Below, in pieces: positions 56,939 through 64,000 of a DNA stretch of 64,000 bases. The notes below the pieces were generated by a model. That model did no database searches. It saw only the letters and a program-made list of their open reading frames with translations, and was not told where the DNA came from. Origin of the DNA: Ephydatia muelleri (taxonomy: Eukaryota; Porifera; Demospongiae; Spongillida; Spongillidae); contig JABACO010000118.1 in assembly GCA_013339895.1 (NCBI GenBank), positions 34,443 to 98,442 of the forward strand, read 5' to 3'. Made by a program: the position numbers and the translations under genes. Each line of letters opens with the position of its first letter. The stretch's first letter is position 1.

Positions 56939-58471
56939 AGCACAACCTTACGAAGATAGCATCAATTACCAACGAATGTATGATCCGGGCACGAGTTAAA
57001 CACTTTGTTTACATGGCTATTAGGGTGACCGCTTGCTGCTCTTAGGCTGGACTCCATCATTACCATGTGTATGGCGCGCATACATGTACGTGTAGCTACG
57101 TACTACAGAGCTTCAAACAGTGGTAGCAGGCAAGAGCCTCACTATAGCTACGCACAGTCACTCTTCGCTATATCTACACAAACGCCTTTTATCTGCGTGG
57201 TGGTGCGTGCATGCGTTAGCGTATACGTGCACTCTTACCTAGCTATACCGAGCTTACAAACTCACAAAAGTACAAACTAATAGGCGAAGCCACGGTCAAT
57301 ATTGGCTATTGTTAGGCTTCTGTTTATTTGTGGACCACAGCATTATATCTCAGGAGGGCCTACTTTAGAACGTCGGGGTAGTGTGCATAGTAAGTTAGCG
57401 TAGGCTCAAAGTGCCACCTGCATTAGTACATACGAGACAGACCCTTTATGCTATCCAGCGCGTAGCGTTTAGTCTTTACACATACACGCACGCATCACAC
57501 AGATAAGCACAGTGCCTTGCTCACCTGTTTACAACCTTATCGACGCAACACAAAGCTACACAAAACACCCTATCCACTCGTCACAAACATTTGAATTGAA
57601 ATGATTTGTTATTAATAATTCTAATTATAGCACTCAATTAGTGACATTGGCAGAACTCGGCTCGATCGACAATTCAGAAGTTAGCGCCAGGTTCTATGGG
57701 CCTGTTAGCGCACGCAGTAGTCTTGCCATCTGTGTACACGTTTCTCCGTGGCACGTACTATGTTCGTACAAGTCGCCGTGCACGACGTTAGTGCGATGGC
57801 GTAAACTGTAAGTCATCGTGTATGTAAATATGGTGTACGTGACACTGTCGTATTACTATAAGCTCAAACTCATAGGCCTACGAGTACAGTACCACCTAAA
57901 AGCTTCCCACACGCTGTGATGTCAAGTTTGTCACTTACCTAGCCAATCTCTTTTGTGCTTAGTTACCAAGCGTGTTCCCAGACCCATCTGTTTAAATGGC
58001 GTACGTCTTACCATTCTGTAGTCTGGCTTAATCTGGAGGAATTTTAATTTAAATATTTTTATTTCATTTTATTTAACATATAAATTAAGTAATACATACA
58101 TGATAATAAAACTCTTTAAACAGACTAAACTAATGTTTCAGACATAGTCTACTCAAATGATTGGGGCAGGCTTGTCGTCAAAATAGCTCTTGCTATGCTA
58201 CGAGTTAACACCAGACTAAGTCTGCCAAAAAGATCAGCAGTGACCTCAGTAATATTGAAATATATAATTATCATTAGAATACAAGATACAAGAGAATACA
58301 CGAATGGGATAAATGTATGTACAGTATTATTAGTATTATTGAACCAAAAAATGTAATAATTTATATTAAATAAATAATAATGATAATAATCATGGGTATT
58401 TTATAATAATAATAATATAACAGGAATACTTACATATATGGCTAACAAAAACACGACCTAACATATACTTA
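56939..58471. repeat. 1.5-kb direct repeat, copy 2
   Basis: Same orientation as 46643-48162, with a few indels. The two copies bracket 8.8 kb. I saw no TG...CA ends, primer-binding site or polypurine tract, so LTRs are not supported. Confidence 0.95.
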
Positions 58472-58482
58472 GGGTTAGGGTT
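58466..58482. repeat. Telomere-like repeat, left of the Penelope fragment
   Basis: TACTTAGGGTTAGGGTT, containing two TTAGGG hexamers. Starts at the right end of the 1.5-kb repeat copy 2. Exactly repeated at 60599-60615. Confidence 0.95.
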
Positions 58483-58514
58483 ATATATAAGATATATGGT
58501 ACACTGCGTCATCC

Positions 58515-59180
58515 CTAGACTACCCAATGGGTTGACCCCATCCTTGACATACCTACGGGAGACTGACAGGCCATCTTCTCTGCTGGTGGGTATTCGTCCA
58601 GCAGGACCGATTCTTCCTCACGGGAGACACTTTGCTCCCAGCTGAGTCTTGTCGGTTGGTCGTTTACCGAACCGAGCCATGCATTAGCCTCAGCATCCTC
58701 TGCCGACATCTCCACGTCACACTCATCAGTGTGGGTGGAGGCCACGACTGGTATGTCGCCGCAGGTTGGGGTTTCAGGGTCCATGGCAACGACTGGTTTG
58801 TCATTGCCACCCTCTGTCAGAATAGCGGGTTGGGCTATTTCAGGGTGGAAGAAATTGACATGCCAATGCGGAGAGTGCATCATCAAATTGAGAAGTTGTA
58901 TCCCATTGGTAGATGGGAGATAAGTGGGGAGCACAGTGTGAGATGACAAGAGGCCAGGAGTATGTTGGAGAGTCAGGAGGTGGTAGGATAAATAAAATAG
59001 GGGAGGGAGGGAAAAAAAACACACAAATTTATTACGTGGTCCAAAATTATATATATATATAGAAACCACAGTAGGGGGTGCCATAGGTTGGTTTACCCAG
59101 GGTTTTCCTCTGGTGAGCTTACCGGACACCTTCTTCGGTGCGACGGAAAAGAAGGAAGTAATGCTGGGCAATTTGTTCAT
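58515..59180 (-). CDS. Acidic protein, unrecognised, probably two exons
   Basis: The frame is open for 221 codons, but the middle (about 58860-59075) looks like intron. The N-terminal part is MNKLPSITSFFSVAPKKVSG, with ITSFF like the core of a PCNA-interacting box but without its Gln. An acceptor CTATTCTGACAG at about 58820 starts the C-terminal part: GGNDKPVVAMDPETPTCGDI, then DECDVEMSAEDAEANAWLGS. No domain recognised. It could be a transposon-derived ORF. Confidence 0.35.
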   Translation of the reverse strand: MNKLPSITSFFSVAPKKVSGKLTRGKPWVNQPMAPPTVVSIYIYNFGPRNKFVCFFSLPPLFYLSYHLLTLQHTPGLLSSHTVLPTYLPSTNGIQLLNLMMHSPHWHVNFFHPEIAQPAILTEGGNDKPVVAMDPETPTCGDIPVVASTHTDECDVEMSAEDAEANAWLGSVNDQPTRLSWEQSVSREEESVLLDEYPPAEKMACQSPVGMSRMGSTHWVV

Positions 59181-59821
59181 GCCTTATCCCTTCCCTTCTT
59201 CTCTTCTACGCCAGATTTGGGAGAAGAATCAGCAACGGTAAGCATGAGAGCGCAGACAAAAAATATAGTAATTTAATTTACGTTCAAATGACTCAGATAT
59301 GGCAATACGTGCATAGGGTCAGTAGGAAAAAAGGCTTCCATAGGTTTCGGAGCCAACCTGTATAACACCCTAGACGTGCGCCAATTCAAAACGCCGAATA
59401 CGACAAACAGAAGAGGTATCCGACGGTGCAGAATTACCTCTCGTTGCCGAGTACGCCATACCGGTTTCACCCTTAACGCACCTTCGTATATGGCACTCGG
59501 GATCTTCAGTGGCGGGTGAGTCTCGTACGTTGCTCTCAAAATAAATTAGCCACACAGTAAACGTGCGCGAATGAGTTCCCAACGTTCGTTACATGGGTAT
59601 TTATATCTTGTTCACATATTATTCAAATTAACCAGGGAGGGAGGGGCTCATCGTCCAGAAAACCGGATATGGTTTATAGGGCGACTCCCCTACAGATCAC
59701 GAGCATTCATAACGTGGTTTATTTAACCAAAAATGCGTATGGCTCAGGCACGAGTATATAGCCTTCAATTGGTTTAATTGAGTGCAATTTGTACAGTCCG
59801 GGCACGAGGGTAATAGTTTGT

Positions 59822-60460
59822 TTATTTCTGTTGAGTCACTCTTGTTTCTGTGTCGACAAGGATGTAGTTAAGGCCTATAGGTTGCATCGATCCCAAACGC
59901 TGTATCCACATGGTTTCTACGGATTTGAGCTGTATTTCTGCTTCGGATGGTGTAAGATCGTCGCTCACTGTGGCAAGCGGTAGAAATCTGACATCCTTAG
60001 GGGTGTGGCCATCGTTGTTAAAGTGGAGCTGTAGCTTCATGCATCCTTTTTGGCGGATCACTTGTAAGTGTCTGCTTGCTCTTTGGGCAAGCGAGTTGAT
60101 TGTCTGCCCAACATATTGCTTGTGGCATTTGGCACATTGCAATAGGTACACGAGGCGTCTGGTGTGACATGTGAATTGCCCGTAAATATAGTGTTGGCGC
60201 CTGCTAAGCCTACTTCTGACCGAAGTGTTGGTCAAGAGAATAGGACACAGTGTGCACAACGGGCTGCCACATTTCGTCACCGTTCCCCTCTCTGTAAGAT
60301 GGGGACGAGGGAGGGCTCTATATGGTGGTAGAGATTTAGAGCAGCATGGTTGTTGATCCACTGGCGGGTGCGTTAGGACATCAATATCATCCGCTCCCTC
60401 CCCATGATTCATTGTTTCTGCCAACCACACCAGGGTCTTTGTCTCACTACTAGTACGCAT
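59822..60460 (-). pseudogene. Penelope-like element, GIY-YIG endonuclease end
   Basis: 212 residues from ATG 60460 to the stop. The Cys cluster CGSPLCTLC (64-72) and Cys98, 109 and 112 (a zinc finger typical of the Penelope linker) lead into GIY-YIG: LVYLLQC (105 region), QYVGQT (116-118), Arg127, Glu182 (VETMWIQRLG) and Asn198 (GLNY), all in place. The endonuclease looks intact but no reverse transcriptase is found upstream (higher coordinates), so the element is 5'-truncated. Bracketed by telomere-like repeats at 58466 and 60599. Confidence 0.85.
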
Positions 60461-60598
60461 AGATTATCTTTTTGACAATGAACAAGAAAGAAACCCTTTT
60501 AAACAAAAATCCACATACACCCCAAAAACATCACACAATATATAGTGGTTTGTGCACTAGCTTCTTGTAAGGCACACGTGTCTGTTTGTGTTTCTTTG

Positions 60599-60615
60599 TA
60601 CTTAGGGTTAGGGTT
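60599..60615. repeat. Telomere-like repeat, right of the Penelope fragment
   Basis: TACTTAGGGTTAGGGTT, identical to 58466-58482 and in the same orientation, directly before the first 0.93-kb tandem unit. Confidence 0.95.
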
Positions 60616-61545
60616 GATTTATGCAGCTGCAGAGAGTTTCAATAAAATAGCAAACGTGTGTGCGAATAGTATCACGTGACGGTTCACAGAGAAAGGGGGC
60701 GGGGTGCATGATAGCTTTTGTTTCGCAAGAAACGAGGGAGTTATAAAATGAATACCCGGCCTAATCATCCAAGGGGGACGTGTGCTTAAGAGTTGGACTC
60801 TCGTCCAAAGGTTGCACGGCCCGCTAGGAGCATTTCCAGTCAAACCCCATACTTATTCCCATACCGTTCTACGACATATATCGGACCTCCCCAAGTAGTA
60901 ACGTCCTTGAGAAATCAGGTTTCTGAAATTGTAACCAGTTGCCTACCGCAGAATCAAGTCGTCAAGTCTGTATCATGTTATGTCTGAGGACCGTATGTCT
61001 CCAAGTAGAACAGCTCTGACCACCGGGCTATGGGGAAATGTATGGTGCGTAGGAGGGAGGCGTGTGTCTCCTATTCTTTCAAAGGATAGGAGGAGGTGGC
61101 TGGCCACGCCTTCCCATAGAAAATGCCATACTCAATAACCTGGGGTCGTCGACTTTGGCGACGTACGGTCCTCTGAGCGAATACAACCTAGACTCCGTAC
61201 AACGTTCAATAAGTTGTCAAATGATTGCAATGTAAGAAACTGGAAAAGCCGAGGTCGTGCCGCTCTCTAAACGGGAGATGTGCCCTGTTGTACAAGTACG
61301 TGGAGTGTATGGCGTTTGTGAGGAAAGCGGTAAGAAGGTGGCAAAATTTACTCCCAGGAATGTGCAAAGCCATTTGGAATCCATTCTGCATATTGCCTTG
61401 TGACGATGGACTAGTTAGTCATTCTTCCAGGGCCATGCGTAGTACTAAAATAGGCTCCAGAGAGAAAGGGGGCGGGTACCCTCTTGCACAAGTGCGTTGA
61501 GTGTACGGCGTTGCTATAGAATCGACTGCTAGGAATGTGCAAAGC
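60616..61545. repeat. 0.93-kb tandem unit 1
   Basis: Begins GATTTATGCAGCTGCAG right after the telomere-like stretch, and matches 61560-62482 with few changes. The short frames in it recur only because the DNA does. No domain recognised. Confidence 0.95.
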
Positions 61546-61559
61546 AAGCCTTAAGGGTA

Positions 61560-62482
61560 GATTTATGCAGCTGCAGGACCGTAATTGCAAACGTGTGTGC
61601 GAATAGTATCACGTGACGGTTCACAGAGAAAGGGGGCGGGGTGCATGATAGCTTTTGTTTCGCAAGAAACGAGGGAGTTATAAAATGAATACCCGGCCTA
61701 ATCATCCAAGGGGGACGTGTGCTTAAGAGTTGGACTCTCGTCCAAAGGTTGCACGGCCCGCTAGGAGCATTTCCAGTCAAACCCCATACTTATTCCCATA
61801 CCGTTCTACGACATATATCGGACCTCCCCAAGTAGTAACGTCCTTGAGAAATCAGGTTTCTGAAATTGTAACCAGTTGCCTACCGCAGAATCAAGTCGTC
61901 AAGTCTGTATCATGTTATGTCTGAGGACCGTATGTCTCCAAGTAGAACAGCTCTGACCACCGGGCTATGGGGAAATGTATGGTGCGTAGGAGGGAGGCGT
62001 GTGTCTCCTATTCTTTCAAAGGATAGGAGGAGGTGGCTGGCCACGCCTTCCCATAGAAAATGCCATACTCAATAACCTGGGGTCGTCGACTTTGGCGACG
62101 TACGGTCCTCTGAGCGAATACAACCTAGACTCCGTACAACGTTCAATAATTTGTCAAATGATTGCAATGTAAGAAACTGGAAAAGCCGAGGTCGTGCCGC
62201 TCTTTAAACGGGAGATGTGCCCTGTTGTACAAGTACGTGGAGTGTATGGCGTTTGTGAGGAAAGCGGTAAGAAGGTGGCAAAATTTACTCCCAGGAATGT
62301 GCAAAGCCATTTGGAATCCATTCTGCATATTGCCTTGTGACGATGGACTAATTAGTCATTCTTCCAGGGCCATGCGTAGTACTAAAATAGGCTCCAGAGA
62401 GAAAGGGGGCGTGTACCCTTTTGCACAAGTGCGTTGAGTGTACGGCGTTGCTATAGAATCGACTACCTGGAATGTGCAAAGC
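61560..62482. repeat. 0.93-kb tandem unit 2
   Basis: Second copy of 60616-61545, same orientation. It is preceded by CCTTAAGGGTAG, a plausible worn version of the TTAGGGTTAGGG before unit 1. Lacks a short TTTCAATAAAATAG block near the start. Confidence 0.95.
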
Positions 62483-62543
62483 CATTTGATCAATTTGTCG
62501 AGCAGCAGGGCCCGGACTAAAGTTTTAAAACCTGGTAGGTGGT

Positions 62544-62546
<3 letters not shown>

Positions 62547-62576
<30 letters not shown>
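62547..62576. repeat. Poly-G run, 30 bases
   Basis: Uninterrupted G tract shortly after the second 0.93-kb unit. Confidence 0.95.
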
Positions 62577-62577
<1 letters not shown>

Positions 62578-62809
62578 TTGACTTACCATTTTGTTTTGTG
62601 TTTTCCATATGCGCCGCGTGGTAAGCGTCTTGCATGCATGCATGCATGCAGTGCCAAACTGTATATAGATATAGACGGCATCTTTCTTTCCAAGCCGGGG
62701 CAGCCTGCAACCTTGGCTATTCCTGTTTGTGTTGCCAAACGTGCAAAGCCGATGGCCGCAATGTGGGAGAGTTCACATCGCGCGGGCAATACCCATGTAG
62801 CTAGCCGCG

Positions 62810-63300
62810 GCTAAGTTTGCATGTGCGTTGCGGTCGAGCCGCGCATCGGCGCCACCACATTAGTAAATGAATATTGGTAATATAGCACGGGCATGCGCAT
62901 ATAGTGTAATGAATAAATTGTCACAATAAAAAATATTGGCATGCACGTGACAGGAGAGCACTGCAACGGATGCTGAATGCCGATTGGAATACATATAGTG
63001 GCATTCAATGCAACCTTTGCATGCGTTCGCATAGCGCGGGCAGGATAGCTTAGCTATAGCCGCGACTAAGTGCATGCGTTGCAGTGGAACCGCGCGCGCA
63101 CCACAACTGTAAATGAATATTGGTTATATAATGAGTGTAACAATTCACAATATATATATATAACAAAGGCTGAATGCCGATTGGAATATATAGTGCATGG
63201 CAGCGTTGATGCATGCATGCATGCATGCATCCCGCCCATGCGCATATGCATCACCCGACCGCAATTAAGAAATGAATTAATAGTATATATATGGGACAGT
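62810..63300. repeat. Diverged repeats around CTGAATGCCGATTGGA
   Basis: CTGAATGCCGATTG recurs at about 62974, 63170 and 63628, with similar surroundings (GTAAATGAATATTGGT, GCAACCTTTGC). Also (ATGC)n stretches. No gene. Confidence 0.6.
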
Positions 63301-63513
63301 TTGCCCCACGGTTAAAATGTTATAAAAATGCATCGCGTTTGAATCGCTATAACCTCCCAACGGATAACCCTATCGACTTCCTACAATTCATAGTGAAATG
63401 GTGTAGTATATGAAGTGTTGAAAATTGGAAGTCGCGATATATAGCGTTATCCGTTGGGAAGTTATTGCGATTCAAACGCGATGCATTTTGATAACATTTT
63501 AACCGTGGGGCAA
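63301..63513. repeat. Large foldback: about 81/87-bp inverted arms
   Basis: The arm 63301-63381 is the reverse complement of 63427-63513 with four to five mismatches and one 6-base indel, around a 45-base spacer. Ends are TTGCCCCACGGTTAAAATGT and its complement. A foldback-type MITE is plausible; no clear target duplication. Confidence 0.9.
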
Positions 63514-64000
63514 TTTTCGCGGAAACTATATATCCCACCTATAAGTTTGGCTTGCACGGGCTTGTGCAAAGTCTAGCGACGCGAGTGATTGGAGTGATTG
63601 TCACATGCAAAAAATCGCAATGCATGGCTGAATGCCGATTGAGATATGCGTTGCAACCTTTGTGTGGATGCATGCACAACAGGCAATCATGTGCAGTCGT
63701 ATAATAGAGGTCGCCTTTATGAGCTGGCCTGAGCAATAGTTCCCGCGTTTTTCCTGTATAAGGCCAACATTAATATGTGTATAAATTGCGGCGCTAATAT
63801 CGTGGAAACTGCTGGTCCCAATCACATAAAATCGTAAAATTACAAATGTATATATATATATATACACACTCTGGCTGTCCAATTGCAATTGGGACTCCAT
63901 TTATTACTTCTCGGCAGAGGAGTGTCCATTGCACTACAGCACTGCAATGCAGCCTCTGTATTGGGCAGCGTGTAATTTGTACAGTGCATGTATAACCCTG

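Noticed and set aside
46643-58471. LTR retrotransposon with 1.5-kb LTRs
   Set aside because: No TG/CA ends, primer-binding site, polypurine tract or gag-pol; the interior holds a LINE tail and minisatellites.
61037-61140. tRNA or small RNA gene in the tandem units
   Set aside because: No cloverleaf with A and B boxes could be drawn.
60793-62437. Short ORFs repeated in the 0.93-kb units
   Set aside because: Their conservation follows from the recent DNA duplication; no motif or codon pattern supports coding.

Overview
The window is metazoan nuclear DNA. Spliced exons with GT/AG sites encode animal-type factors: an Sp-family zinc-finger protein with a Btd box, a paired-like homeobox gene split at the classical 46/47 intron, a COP1-like RING exon set, the rhodanese half of a MAPK-phosphatase-like gene, and a Gab/IRS-like adaptor tail. 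Microsatellites are dense, G runs are very long, and decayed transposons are diverse (MULE-like, hAT, piggyBac, Merlin, LINE and Penelope types). The short telomere-like stretches are TTAGGG. I infer a marine invertebrate, possibly a sponge or another early-branching animal, but nothing here fixes the species.

Layout. Positions 1-8696 and 13054-25078 are two near-identical copies (A and B) of one locus, in the same order and orientation. Copy A ends at an exactly 1000-base N gap (8697-9696) inside the Sp gene. Copy B continues through that gene. This looks like two haplotypes, or a falsely duplicated contig, placed in tandem by scaffolding; a true recent tandem duplication is the alternative. 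The copies differ by two large indels (about 2.1 and 2.6 kb, both present only in B), by a CT minisatellite of about 1.66 kb in A and 0.24 kb in B, and by small indels, one of which shifts the frame of the Sp gene. Genes in the block: COP1-like RING exons (+), adaptor exon (-, only in B), RRM exon (-), a broken repeat-type ORF (+), a coiled-coil or spectrin-like exon (-) and the Sp factor (-).

25.5-33 kb carries single-copy genes (MKP-like rhodanese exon, paired-like homeobox gene, coiled-coil exons) among four copies of a short inverted-repeat element with 3-bp target duplications, one of them sitting at a splice donor. 33-44 kb is transposon-rich. Its centrepiece is an intronless minus-strand pair: a 703-residue MULE-like DDE transposase and a 284-residue OTU cysteine protease, in the same frame and separated by one TAA. 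45-64 kb is a repeat mosaic: two 1.5-kb direct repeats, a frameshifted LINE tail, minisatellites, a Penelope-like GIY-YIG endonuclease between two 17-bp telomere-like repeats, a 0.93-kb tandem duplication and a large foldback.

I see no operon, CRISPR array, rRNA or tRNA. Gene calls are from reading translations and splice signals by eye, so exon ends are provisional. Several apparent ORF starts here are non-ATG; I moved the start to the first ATG where that mattered.
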